Shown here: in pieces, positions 34,601 to 46,574 of the stretch
How the letters are laid out: each line of letters opens with the position of its first letter
How positions within the stretch are numbered: position 1 is the first letter of the stretch
Origin: Annulohypoxylon bovei var. microspora
Taxonomy: Eukaryota > Ascomycota > Sordariomycetes > Xylariales > Hypoxylaceae
Direction: 5' to 3'
Length of the DNA stretch: 64,000 nucleotides
NCBI GenBank assembly: GCA_022836615.1
Contig: MU405213.1
Location: forward strand, 372,001 to 436,000
Made by a program: the position numbers and the translations under genes
Notes under the pieces: model-generated
What the model was told of the DNA's origin: nothing
Database searches by the model: none
Seen by the model: only the letters and a program-made list of their open reading frames with translations

Positions 34601-35592
34601 TGCCGCCGCTTTTACGATGGCTTGTATCTTATTCGTGTAGGTAGTGCTGCATGTATTTTTTCCCACATTAAATGGCATGACCTGGATTCTGTTCATTCAA
34701 TATGACGTACCTGGTATTAACTGAGTCATATTGCTAGTTATGTGCGATCTTCTATGAGAGAAGCTAAACGCAGCGCTGTACGTGCATTTTCAGCTGAGAT
34801 CTTGAAGCAGCCAGCTTACCACTTTTGTAGCAATATGAGCGAGAACAGAGAAAAAGCCAGTCAAATGGACAAAATGACCGCACGAAGTGAGAGACGCCCA
34901 GGGCTCACCGCTTCTTCTTCTTTGCGCCACTTTATATATTACTTTGCGGCCTGACGGGTTTATCATGAATGATGCTCCAGCGAGGATCGGAGGAGAGCGG
35001 CAATGTCGTTGAAGCCCAAACATCCGATGGACTTGTTGGTGTATCATCTTACAATACACAGCATGCATTGCCCAAAGGGATCAGCATAGAACCCATTGTT
35101 AGCAAATGCGAATAGAATAGAATATCTCACTAAATCTAATAACCATTAAATACCAGTTTGTTATTAACTCAAAGTTGACGAAGGCGTGGTTAGGCATATA
35201 TGAGTTTGTATAAGTTTGTATGATGATAGTGTCTGAGAAATGACTTGAGTGAAATGTAATATTAAACCTTTGATTTGTACGACTATCGATGTAGATGAGG
35301 GCCGCCCCTGTCACGTAGTACCTAAAAATACTTTTAAGCTTACCTAGGTACCTATGTACCTGAGGAATGCACACCTGTTCAATGTGAGGTGCGTGCTACG
35401 TAATATGATTTGCGACTTGAATTTGGATTGCAACGGCTTCAAGACTCTTTATTCATCATTCGCTACTACAACTTTTTCTCTATAGAGCATTCATTCATTC
35501 GCCCGAGACATTAGATTAATCATACCATTCTTCAGCCATGATATAACCTGCATTGCCTGCAACGGTTACTGGTTACTGGTATAACCGCCACT

Positions 35593-36786
35593 ATGGCTAG
35601 CAACAACGTCCTCTCTCTATTGGGGTGGACATTCCTCCCGAATGTGCGTTTCTACGATTCCTTTCCCTCTTCCTCTCCCGCATCCTCTCTTAGGGGGCTT
35701 CACAAGGGGCTTCATAAGATGCCTAAGACTAACATAGCGTAGCTTGTAACAGGCTGGGTGCAATCCATCTATTATGGCATAACAATTCGAGCCGGCGACC
35801 GCAAGCCCGCGCCCGGCACGCCCCGCCATGCCGAGCACCGTCGCCGTATCCACATCCTCGTCGTGGCGCTGTATCTACTCTATACAATCTACGAAGCCGA
35901 TTACGAGATGCGCCGCACCTCAGACTACTACGCCGACCTCGGCGTCCCCTTCTCTGCCTCCGAGCGCGATATCAAGAGTCGCTTCCGCCGTCTCGCCGCC
36001 CTCCACCACCCGGATAAGCTGATGAGCTCGGGGGGAACTGATGGAAGCGAAGCCGATTTCTTTATGCATCTCAAGACCGCCTCCGATACCCTCGTCGACC
36101 CTGCTCGACGTTTTGCCTACGAGCGCTTCGGACCCGACGTCGTGAGCTGGAAGAATTGCGTTACTGTGCGAGACTACGTCGTCCGTGGTGCTCAGGTCGT
36201 GATCCCGTACTATGGTTTCGCCGCCGTTGTCATGTACGTGCTGGGGCTCCTGGGCTACCTCGACTGGGGACGATACTGGCGATGGCTGACGTTGGTCATG
36301 CTATGTGTCTTCGAGCTGCACACCGTCACGCGCCCATCTTTCCCCCGCATCTTAGACAACCTCGTGAACCCGGTCCTGTCGCGCTTCACTACCCACCCAC
36401 CTTACCTTCCCTTCCAAGCCATTTCCCTTGCGCGCAAGCTGAGTATTACGCTATACATCGCATTTTCGCAGATAGGCCCACTGCTGCAACCGCCAGACCA
36501 GCGGGGGGCAAGGCCGGGCGAGGCGTCGGAGAAACAGCTGTTGCAGAATCTGGACAGGCTTGAGCAGACGGCGCGGGGAATGGACGTTGACGCGACGCGC
36601 CTCATGGAACTGGAGATGGCGCCCTTCGTCGGCGACCCCGAGGTGATAAACACCATGCGGATGAAGCTCAAGGAATGGCTTGTTCAGAACACGATCCGGG
36701 CTGATCCAATGGTGAAGGACGCTTTGGGACGGTCGTTTCAGAAGCGGAGAGTAGACGCGCCTGCTGGGGCTAAGGGTAATAGGTGA
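35593..36786 (+). CDS. Membrane-anchored J-domain (DnaJ/Hsp40) co-chaperone
   Basis: Two exons (35593-35643, 35743-36786) give 364 aa. Exon 1 encodes MASNNVLSLLGWTFLPN. The acceptor is the CGTAG just after an ACTAAC branch point, giving LVTGWVQSIYYG; the next AG (35752) would break the frame. A hydrophobic segment (about 53-68, IHILVVALYLLYTIYEAD) precedes the J domain (about 78-140), which begins DYYADLGVPFSASERDI and has the diagnostic HPD at 106-108. Two further membrane segments follow (about 160-205: VVIPYYGFAAVVMYVLGLLG and WRWLTLVMLCVFELHTV). The C-terminal part is charged, with a short helix-rich tail. The J domain stimulates Hsp70 ATPase, and the topology suggests an ER or outer mitochondrial membrane location; which one is not decidable here. 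Confidence 0.87.
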
Positions 36787-36998
36787 CGAACAGTAAATAA
36801 CGGATTCACTTAACTAGGTAGCGATTGTATACATGAATCTATTATGATTGATTTAAACCCCGCCATTCTTATTTGATCATAGCCAAACCATACGTCTAAG
36901 CTATGGCGGAGCTATTAAAAACTCAGGTGAACACGTCATCCTTATACAGGTACTACTAATACATATAGGGCCATGCCCCTTCTCAGGAAATTCGACAC

Positions 36999-38972
36999 TT
37001 AGAGCCTTTGCCTGCCCCTCGTTTCGATGGGAATTAACACCATCCCCACAAAGGCAGCTAGGATCAGAATCGCTGACATATATATAGGGGCTGTAGTACC
37101 GTCGCCGGGTATGTTAGCGGCCAGGATCGGCGCGACGAGCCCGAACGCACGGTTTAAGAAGCTAGCCACGCCAGTCCCAGCTCCTCTAACAGGTGCAGGG
37201 AACATCTCGGGCGAATACGAGTATAGAACACCGTACATGATATTCTGGCAGAAAGCCTCGACACAGGTGAAGAAGAGTTGCGAGTTAGGTGTCGTGCCGA
37301 ACTTGACAAAGAAGAACAGGAACACGGCAGACACCAGCGTAGAGATGGCGAGCGTCCCCTTTCGCCCGAGGAACGGCGACTTGTGATCGACGGTATATGC
37401 GGCGAGCAGACTTCCCGGGACACCGACTACAGATATTATGGCATAGTTTCGGTATGTTTCTGGCGAGGTGGCATCGTATACCCCCATGCCCTCATCGTTT
37501 ATAGGCGCGCTAGAGCCGCCGTGTGAGAGGTACTGGGGAAGAAATGCGTTGAACAATGGATAACCTAAACCTATGGTGCTCCAACAGAACCAAATCAGGA
37601 GAGTTGCTGTGCCGAGCTTGCGGGTTTGAAAAAGCGGCCGTATGCGGTCGAGTGAGAAAGACGTGAGGTTCTGCTTGATGATATTTGTGGTGGAAACTCT
37701 TGTCGACATCCGCTCAGCACCCTCCATGTCCGCAACAGCGTCTAATATCTCCTCGGTGAGCCAAGTCATCTTCCCGTTTCGATAAGCAATGCCATGGATA
37801 ACGGCAACGGCTTCGGATTGCCGCCCCTGGGATAGTAGGAACTTGGGCGACTCGAAAAGACGGAAAATGCCGAATCGGATAAGGAACATGGTGAAGGTTA
37901 CTATTCCGATCGTCATGACGAAATAGCGCCACCCCTCTTCAACGGGCCATCTCGTGATAAAATACCAGGCAAATAGTGACGATACAAGCTGGCCAACCGG
38001 CCACCATACAGACAAGAGAGTTAACAGGGCGCTCGAAGAGTCGGGCAAAAACTCCAGGAAGAGTGCACCGTCTACCGGCAGGTTGCCTCCCACTCCAGTA
38101 CCCATGCAAGCAAACAGAATACAAACCGACGCCCAACTCGATGCGTACGCCGCCCAGATGCCAAAAATGCTTGTGATTAGTAGAGTGACGTTGAAGGCGA
38201 CACGTCTGCCTATGATGTCGGCCCCGAGTCCCCAGAAGAAGCTTCCTATGCAGAGTCCCACGAAAAGAGAACTTGTGGTGTATCTAACCTGCTTTTCCGA
38301 AACGCCAAATTCCTCAGATAGGGACGGCAGAGTTAAAGAGACGCCCTTTACACGTGTAAGATAGTGGCGCTGAAGAAGCGAGTCAGAAATGCTAGTTTAA
38401 GTCGTTTGCTCACCTGCATCCATAGACTAGTACCCATCAGATCAGTAAATATGCCCGGTATTTTTGGGAAGCAGGGGCACACTCACTTGTCCGCAAACCA
38501 GCCAAAGCCGCATAAAACGAAGAGCTGCCAGTTATATCGGCCCATCCCTATGTCCTGGATGGCCTTGTTGATGAGCTTAGATTTTACTGCAGCAGTTCAT
38601 CAGCACTATTTCTCCTACTTGTCTAGGCTGCGTTTCGGACGGTCGAGGGAACAGAAGCTCACATTCATACTCGGTCCATTGACGCCGTCTTTCACCTCGC
38701 CGAACCTCCCTCCTCAGACCTTCGATGGTGTACTCGGCGGCACTCATCTGCAGCATGCCAGCTTGCTCGCTGTCGCCATCTTTAGGCAGACCGGCCTCGT
38801 CGTCGTCGTCGTCGAGAGCTGGGTCATCGGAACTAGTCCTCACCTCTTCGAACTCGCTTCTGCCGGACCTAGCGGAATGGCTGTGTAAGTGCGCCTCCTC
38901 GAGCGGGATCAGGACGCCGATGTAGTCGTGGACCGACTCCTGGCGCCTGCGGACTCTAAACGGAAACCTCAT
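36999..38972 (-). CDS. MFS transporter, sugar-transporter/SVOP-like, with a 13-nt micro-exon
   Basis: Four exons (38972-38663, 38586-38487, 38426-38414, about 38345-36999) give about 589 aa. The N-terminal ~100 residues are cytosolic and acidic (ALDDDDDEAGLPKDGDSE). Exon 2 encodes LINKAIQDIGMGRYNWQLF and the start of TM1; the 13-nt exon 3 completes ADNLWMQ; exon 4 opens GVSLTLPSLSEEFGVSEKQV and includes GLGADIIGRRVAF, the loop 2-3 MFS signature. About 12 hydrophobic segments follow. The acceptor of exon 4 is ambiguous: 38345 (AAAG, 68-nt intron) fits the expected protein, while 38369 (TTCAG, 44-nt intron) adds eight residues. Both are in frame. The substrate is unknown; the family carries sugars, organic acids and similar small molecules. 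Confidence 0.86.
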
Positions 38973-39891
38973 GACTGACGGAAGGGATGGGACAGAAGTA
39001 CGGAAGTACGGACGTTGAACAACGCTATAGCCCCATTCATTCGGTTTGTAATGCCCGACAAAGACCCTCCAGGATCGTTATTTAGATATCTATGTAATTG
39101 AAAAAATTCCGTAAAACGAAAAAGCAAAATATCGAAGTCCCCGAAAACGGTCCAGCAAAAAAGTTGTCTTACAAAGACACGTGATGGCTGAGATGGGCAC
39201 AAGACGGGGGGCGATGGGGGATGAGGGCGGACGCCAACTTTCTCCAAAAAGGAAACGGACCCTTGTCTCTCTCTTCCCCAGCTTCCCGGAATTCTTGATT
39301 TTCACCTCGTTTCTCTTTGTTGTGACGAAGTATTACATACTGCAAGAAATATTCGAGAAGAAAAAGGAGAAAAGTGATAATTGATGTTATATTTGTAATT
39401 ATATAACCATGTGTTTGAAGAAGCTGTCGTAGGAAACGGACATGTTTTAAGTAAAAGTGTCACAGGTATTTTTAATGTTGCTAGCAGATGATCGTTATTC
39501 CCTGCGCCACTGACCAACGAGCATCCGAGCCGAGCGATATTACAGGTCATTTCCAAGGTTGCCAAGCATTAAGCCCCCTATTCCCCCACACTACACACGG
39601 ACAACTTTTACGGAATTCGGATCTCAAGACTTAGGTTACATATCAACGTCATGACCAATGCATTTAAGAATTGTTACATTTAACTACCTAGTTACATTTA
39701 AATATCAATATTGTACAAGAGCTAAGTATATCTCCACCGTTCATAAATCCGACATCAAAACGAAACAATGTCCATAAAAGAAAATACAGAAACTCCCGTT
39801 CGTTCGGGCTGGGATATGGTATCATGTAAACCTATGAAGCATAGCCGGCAACCTTACCAAGCAAAGTAGCACAAAACACCACCTATTCGTC
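38973..39891. other. Intergenic region
   Basis: This lies upstream of the MFS gene and downstream of the nucleotidyltransferase-like gene, both on the minus strand. No coding signal is seen; the right half is AT-rich. Confidence 0.45.
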
Positions 39892-41382
39892 CTACAAGAG
39901 GAAAGTAACACTTCTTTTCTCCATCCCCGGACGCCTCCTCGGCTGCACCACCGTGCTAGGGGCATCTGCGGGACTCAGGTCAAAGTATCCTGCCTTGGAA
40001 GTCCTCCTTACTCCTATGGCTGAGTGTTCCGTCACCGTCCCCAAACTACCCGAAGGCGTGCGCGGGAGGTCGAAGTACTCTCTCCCGCCTCTGGCAGAAC
40101 GTCCGATTGGGCTTCCCCCGAGCGGGCTTCCTCTCGGTTCGAGCGTATAGTATTGTTCGTCGTGGTTGTCGGAGTAGGGCGACTCCGAGCTAACCTCGTT
40201 GCTTAGCCCGGAACGCTTCATCTCGTTCTGGAAACTTGCGTGCGTGGTCTTTGGTTGGGTCAGGATCAATCCCGTATCTCTGATCATCCGGTGCGAGGCG
40301 GATCGCATCATCCCGGGCCTCCCGCCCGTCCTGCTGCTATGCATTGACTTGAACTGCCGCATATGCGCCCGGTCGAGCTTCTCGTAATGCCAGGCCGCGT
40401 TGGGGTCGTTAGTCACAAGAGTCCGAGACGGTGAGGGGTCCGATTTGGAGTGAGGCCGGCCCTTTCTCTGCTGGGATCTACCGCCTGGGACCTCGAGGGC
40501 CCTACTCTCCCTAGTGTCTAAGCCCATATGCTTCTCCCACCAATCTTTCTCCTTCGCCCCGCATTCCGCGACATCGCAAAGTGCTTCTTCGACGACTTGC
40601 TCTTGTTTCTTGGAGAGATCTATAGAGCCTCTGCGCGAACATGCCAAATCAACTAGCGCCGCTGCGTCGTATGCGTCACGCTCTTTCTTGGCAGGGTTCG
40701 ATCTCAGTCCGCTCGAGTCGAGCTTAAATACGATGAGATCGGTGAGGGAGATGTACGGGATCTCGTCCTGTGATATGTCTTGGACTTTCACCGCAGATTC
40801 TGGAAGGTAAGGAGACTTCGTTTATCAGATTACCATGGGGGTTTATAGGGAAGCGATGTAAAACTCACAAGCCACTATAACACGGGAGTCAGTAATTTTT
40901 TCTTTGGGAAAGAGTTTAAGGAGTCTTGAGCATGTCTCAGGAGCAACAACTCCCTAGTCAGCTTAATCAGGAAGTCCTTGCTCCTGAGACGGGATAGAAA
41001 GGGGTGAAGAACTCTAGATGTTACATACTTCAGGACTGATGTCAATGCGGACTTCTTCGCCATTGGGACATTTATAGAAGAGCGCTTGCGAACGTTGGAA
41101 GAAGGGCGAATCGGGTCGCTCCAGCAGCCGTTTCTTCAGCGAACTAGGCGACGTCGAGATATTCGTTATAAAGTTGACATTCTTCGAATGCGATATTAGC
41201 TTGTGTCCATTAAGATTTTTTGTGCCAGGTTGCCTCACATCCGTCGAGCGGTATTCGGGAAGGTAATGCCATAATGCTAGGCCACCGATGACTGAAAGTC
41301 TCGCATGTCTGAGATCTTGAATCTCCTTCACATTTTGAATAACGTCACAGGCAGCTCGCTCGAGTTCCTGGAATCGAGCCAT
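39892..41382 (-). CDS. Nucleotidyltransferase-fold hypothetical protein, with a 6-nt micro-exon and a 57-nt in-frame intron
   Basis: The preferred model has four exons (41382-41239, 41181-41029, 40874-40869, 40815-39892), 408 aa. The N-terminus resembles fungal NTase-fold proteins: SVIGGLALWHYLPEYRSTD, then NVNFITNIS, SLKKRLLERPDSPFF, FYKCPNGEEVRIDISPE. Intron 1 is 57 nt with GTGAGG donor and GCTAAT branch point. It is a multiple of three without a stop, so unspliced reading is also open. Exon 3 is only TGGCTT (Trp-Leu), between TTATAG and GTGAGT, and joins to SPYLPESAVKVQDIS, giving EWLSPYLP. The C-terminal half continues IPYISLTDLIVFKLDSSGLR and then becomes a Ser/Arg-rich tail. The usual Dh[DE]h metal-binding motif appears here as N-V-N, so catalysis is doubtful. 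The function is unknown. Confidence 0.76.
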
Positions 41383-43226
41383 TGTTGTTAATATATATGT
41401 TGACTAGTGGAACCTTGATGGGAGAAGATGAGAATATAAGACTTTGGTCGAGATTTCACGACGAAAGTCAGTAGGTCGTTGATGAAATACGAGTCAAAGA
41501 AAGGTCGAGACAGTATATAGTGGGTAAGAGAGATGATAGAGTTGGCACTGGTGAAGTGCTGATGATGTCCTGTCGATCTCATAGAGGCGAGATCATCCAC
41601 TACTTTATACAACTCTAGTTATACTGAAGATCTCCATGCAGTAACTTGGGGGATACATAGCAGATAAGGAGGGTGTTAGAAGTGGTAGAATCGATCCTAA
41701 ACATGCTCTCCGAGCAAGGAGCATCGAAGCTTCACGACTCGCAAGCTATACCAAGACTCCACAACATCGTGACTAGATAATCTGAAATTCCCGAGCTAAA
41801 ACCCCTGAAAGAGAACGAAGGTGGTAAGTCGTAAAGGCACTAAGATATGAAACTCTAGGGCATCCTCCGGAGAAGATGTAGCGGCGGATAGTAGAGACTA
41901 TGGGTTGTGGATCGACTAACGGTAGTTGTTGGAGCTACATGTGTCATCTCCTCCACGCCGTTTATTTTGTCTGAACGGGGCGGGTTCTCGACCGCATCTC
42001 CTATCTTCCTTATTCCGAAGGAGTTCCAATGACTCGGGTAAGCACTTATTACTAATAAGACTGCGGTAGGAGCTTGCGAGAGGTCTAGACAAGTATAAAT
42101 AACAAACGTTTTGTTTTCTCTGGGGTTGCGGGGTGGCCGGATGAGTAGCTCACATCCTCGTGGATAAGACAGATACCTCATATGTAGCTAGTCAGTAGTT
42201 GGAAACTTGTGATTCTAATTCGTCTAATCATTAAATAACCTCTCTCAGGAGTTCACCTATCTGACAATTGTCCTGGAATTGTAGCTATTTATCTAGGTAG
42301 GTAGGTAGGTAGGTAGCTTATTCGTATCTTCGATATGCTTGGAATGATTTACGGGGGTTCCCTGGAAAATCGTGTTGAGCGGACTGAACTCTATAGCTTA
42401 GAAGCTCAACAAAATCAGTCTCTAGGAAACTCTTACCGATGTCTCCCTAATATGTAGCGTAAGCCTAGCCGATCCATTAGCCGAGTCATACCTTGAGCCG
42501 ATCTCCCTACTTAAGTACATAATCTGGTATGTAGCCTCGCTCTTAAGTACGAATACTCAAGCAGCTTTAATCTCATTAATTGTGCTTCAATGTAATCAAT
42601 AACCAGCAGAGTTCAACTGTTTGAATGAGAATGTTTCCTGCATACAAACACCTTATGATTCTATCATCATACCAGCTATCGTGCTTTCAACCACATTCCG
42701 CGTACTTTGATAACCCCGTAGAAAACTCCCAGCCAATTTAACGGTGTTCCCTGACCTAACCTGAATTGCTTCAATGCTGTCCTATCCCTAACTCCGGCCT
42801 TTCGAATTATGTTTACCCTGTTCCTCTCAGACCGAGAAGAATCATGAACTACACAAAAACGGGGTGTTTCCTTTTTTCTTTTTCAAGTCAATTATAACGC
42901 AATACCGCTTATTGTACCAAAGGCGGTCCCTCCTTTAAAATCTCTCCGATGGATATGATTGTGTCTACCGTGCCATCCGAGCTTGCATGCCAACGCATTT
43001 TCCTTGGGCCAAAGATTTCCACCAATTTAGACGAAGATGTGCGCGTCTCGTGCGGTATCATGTTGGGTGGCACATGAATCGACGAGTCCTGCGAGTCACT
43101 CGGCGTTGTCGACCCATCATTCCAACTGACTTTAGACCACCGTGGCCACTTCCAGAACTTGAAGCGATCAGCACGTGTCTTTCTCAGGCGGCTACGGCGG
43201 TTGCGGTGAATGCGAAGGAGAAGGTT
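41383..43226. other. 1.8-kb intergenic stretch with a TAGG repeat
   Basis: This lies upstream of the NTase-like gene and downstream of atg7. Frames at 41388-41612 and 41855-42181 carry no recognisable protein. A (TAGG)n run is at 42292-42316. Confidence 0.45.
42292..42316. repeat. (TAGG)n microsatellite
   Basis: Six near-perfect TAGG units follow CTAT. This is the purest of the tetranucleotide runs in the window. Confidence 0.8.
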
Positions 43227-45539
43227 CTATACGAGAACTCCTTCGTCATCTCCATCCTTCTCTCCTTCCTCTTCTTCCTCCCAATCTACATCATTAGCCA
43301 TTGCTTCGGCCTTCCTTTGAACTTCGGCCAGACCACTCAGCTCAACTACGTACTCCTTATCTTCAAGGGCACGCTTTACAAAGTCCCATCCATGAGTCCT
43401 GTATGCTGAGATAATGGGCTTGCTGCATGCGCTGCAACATGGGTATGAATGGCCTTTAATGATGAGACTCTGGAACTTGTTCAAAAACCCGCGAATTTGA
43501 TGCGGCACTATGCCAAGAGCGTGCTCATCCCTAGGGTCGGTTTCAAAGGTTCCCGATGAATTACCGGTTGCGGGAGCAGGCGCGTGATGACCTAGTGGGT
43601 GCTGTAAAAGACTCGTCAGAAGCTCAACAAGAAGAGCTGACGCAATCGCAGCGATACCAGGTCGTGTGACAGTGCACTGCTGGTCTAGAGTCAAGTCTTT
43701 CTGTGACTAATGTATAATGTTAGCTCAGTAACACGATTACGAACCTGCGGACTTACATCTCCAGGTGCTACGACGTCGTTGCAAAAATAACACCCCAGCG
43801 TGTCCTCGCTACCATCTAACGGTTCCGCACCATGTCTCATGATCACGTAGGTATCAAAACCGAGGGCCGCGTTCATGACGATCTTTCCTGCTGCCTTGCC
43901 CATCACTGTAGGGAGCCATCTCGACTCTCTACTATCCATCAGAAGGAATATTGCGTCGTGCTCATCGATTAGAGACTTCAGTTTCTCGAAATCCGCTTGG
44001 GTATTCTCTACTATAGGATGACCCAGCATCGGGACCGAAAGCACATGACCCTCACTATCAACGCCCGGATAAATCTCTTTGAGCACCTCTGCTGCCCGAG
44101 TAGCTTTTGGGGCACCTCCTTTCAGGCAGTCATTATAAGTAAATAACGGCTGTCTCACCGGATTCGAGAAGGATACCGCGCCGTAATCGACAAAAGTGAT
44201 CTTGCGTACACCCCACCCCATCAGATTCCTTGAAATATAGCTACCGAGCGTACCGGCGCCGAGGAGAAGGCACTTGGTATTTTTGATTATGTCAAGATTG
44301 AGATCTGGGGAAATCCGCCACTTCATCAGTTTAAGGTTGAGGTCGACTGATTGATCGGCTAGTCGTGTAGGGTCCATGGATTCTGCCAGACTGACTGACC
44401 TCGCCATCAATTTTCCAGCCGGATTTCGCTCCCAACCGGTGGCCTTTGGCATCTCTGCTGTTTCGATGCTCTCTACTGGGTCCATGGAAAGCGGTAGAAC
44501 TATGCTGCGAGCTTCGTGTCTGCGCGATTGGATGTCCCGATAACAGAGAATCTGGACATTGGTTAAGTGAAATCGCTGTCTCACTAATACCAATAGATTT
44601 CTAAGAGGCCATGCTGGATGCTCCTCGTAGGTAGATGGGTCGACGAATGCTACGTATTTGTCTTCATCTTGGACGCCACGGAAGAAGCCAGTCTCAAACT
44701 CGCGAAGGGAACCAACTTCCCACTTATATCCAATGTCATCCGCCGCCTGTTCGAATGGGGGTTGCACATGAGTTGTTTTTCTGCCGTGAATCTTCTTAGC
44801 AAGGAAGAAGCCATGCTCTCTGGCGTCAATAGTGTATCGCCAAGTTCCTACACGGTCGACCAAGGCAGTAGCTTCATCTGTGGTAAAATGAAGAATATCT
44901 CCTGTTCGCTTCCACTGCGGATCAGAATGCAGAGTTGGGAACCCAAACCAGTACGTCATTCGGTACTTCTTCAGATCTGCGTAAGACAGTATGATGTAAT
45001 GTGAAAGGAGTGAGGGGACTGAATATATGGTCCCATCTTTAATCGCATCCCATATCTAATTATTTCATTAGTTCTAACTGGGTAAGAGATAACCTACTTG
45101 AAAAATAATGAGATTATGGAACAAACCTGGCGTGCTGCCTTATGAATCATTTCGGTCTTGTCTACTTGTTTAAAGGCGTCTAAAGTATTTGTGTTTCTGA
45201 TGATGCCCTCTGCTCTCACGGCATTCAACGGCACACTAGAGGCAGAATGGTTAGCTAAGCTAAATATCTAGATAATAGCCGCCTACATAGGCAGGTAGGT
45301 ATGAGATAGGAATATAAGGAAAATTCAATAAGACCATACCTATTACTAGTAAGTGCGCTGGCTAAAACTTGCATTCTCACACTGTCGTCTGGAGCTGCAC
45401 CGGCGCGAGGCTCGTAGAGCCCTAGGACTGGTCGTGCCGAGTCGCTGAGCTTGTCATGGTCCAACTTGGATGCAAATAAGGCGGAATAAAAGGGTAGTTC
45501 GATCTCAGATGCGAATGGCGCAAATTTGAGTGCCGCCAT
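43227..45539 (-). CDS. atg7: Atg7, E1-like autophagy enzyme
   Basis: Four exons (45539-45340, 45235-45127, 45055-43757, 43706-43227) give 695 aa, the usual Atg7 length. The N-terminal domain (MAALKFAPFASEIELPFYSA, then LNAVRAEGIIRNTNTLDAFK and IWDAIKDGT) binds the E2s Atg3 and Atg10. The E1 domain has the nucleotide-binding loop GAGTLGS (369-375), the following RKITFVDYGAVSFSNPVRQ and the catalytic cysteine in DQQCTVTRPG (about C547). Zinc-binding Cys pairs CYFC and CCSAC are present. The C-terminus is acidic (DWEEEEEGEKDGDDE), as in other Atg7 proteins, and mediates Atg8 handling. Atg7 activates Atg8 and Atg12 with ATP in autophagy. It is divergently transcribed from the dCMP deaminase gene. 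Confidence 0.96.
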
Positions 45540-46574
45540 GTTGCCGAAGCAGTGGCCAGCAATGAGTGAAGAGTTAACAAATAGAGTGTCGTCAAAGTTG
45601 CACTTAATCTACCTCAGGATCTACCTATGTTGCGGGAATTATCTTAGAGTAATGGATCGTCGCAAATGAATGATCTATCGGATATCATATGACAAATATA
45701 TGTGTATGAAGAGAAGGTGGATTACTCGTTTGATTTCATGTGAATATACGAGTTGAGCTTGAGGAGGGGCAGGTGAAGTCAATTAATCGACTTGAAGTTG
45801 GTAAGAGCGGGGCGGCGCTTTCTGATTGTAAGGTGTTCTAAAGGGATGGATGACATATGACGATTTACAATTCAACTCTAAGTTTCAAGAACTGGTGCTA
45901 CCTAAGTAAAAGGCAAATATTCGAGACATATGTAGAAGACTAAATAAAAAACACATACCTAAGTAGATAAGTGAAAGATGCATAGGATTTGCTTTATTTA
46001 TATATTATTGCCTACCTACCTACTAGTAGCTAATGTGCATGTGCATATCGTAACTTATTAATTATTAGGGTCACATGTCCCATATCCTACCTAAGGTCAG
46101 GACGTGACCACAAGGCACTGGTGAGATGTTTGCTGATGTAAAAAGGAAGCTGGCATGATCCCACGCATGTAAGGCTGGCAACACCCGACTTCTCCGCTGA
46201 TGTGACACCCTCCAGCTTGCTAGCTTACCAGCCTGCCAGCCTGCCAGGGGCACCTGAGAGACGGATCCATCCAAACTGCAGGCGCCCCTCCTAGGCTTCT
46301 CTTGGCACTGTATATATTTTATGGAGTTGCGACCGACTTTATATAAATATTGGCCTGTAAGCACATACCAATCAACCTTCGGCTAAATCTCGGTATATGC
46401 CATTTTTCTTTTCCTAGCACGACCAGAGACTAGGTACCGAGGCACTTACTACGATACTAGGTAGGTAAATGTATGTAGGCAATCATAGGAATCCATGTGG
46501 GAATATAAGACTCCTTCCGTTCTTACTCATAACTTAAAATTCGACTGCAAAGCATAGTCGGCTTAGGGGGAAAG
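45540..46574. promoter_or_regulatory. Divergent promoter region, atg7 / dCMP deaminase
   Basis: This 1.0-kb spacer lies between divergent starts. It contains CCTACCTA repeat fragments (46011-46022) and a GCCAGCCTG tandem near 46229-46248. No gene is seen. Confidence 0.45.

Larger units (their letters stand above)
29986..35592. other. 5.6-kb gene-poor region
   Basis: No protein gene could be assembled. The region has many CCTAGG/TAGG motifs (30307-30339, 30600-30620, 30902-30922, 31007-31020, 33145, 35343-35362), a 10-bp A/G tandem repeat (31573-31603), and scattered short frames (32622-32860, 33182-33518, 34742-34954) that look random. AT content rises around 34,000-34,330. It is either plain intergenic DNA or decayed sequence with nothing recognisable left. 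Confidence 0.45.

Noticed and set aside
35753..35760. Use of the last AG (35752) as splice acceptor for the J-protein
   Set aside because: It breaks the frame or gives a stop within ten codons; the CGTAG at 35740-35742 gives LVTGWVQS in frame.
42987..43409. A 140-aa plus-strand frame overlapping the end of atg7
   Set aside because: It lies partly antisense to the conserved Atg7 C-terminus, and its sequence looks like a shadow of that coding region.
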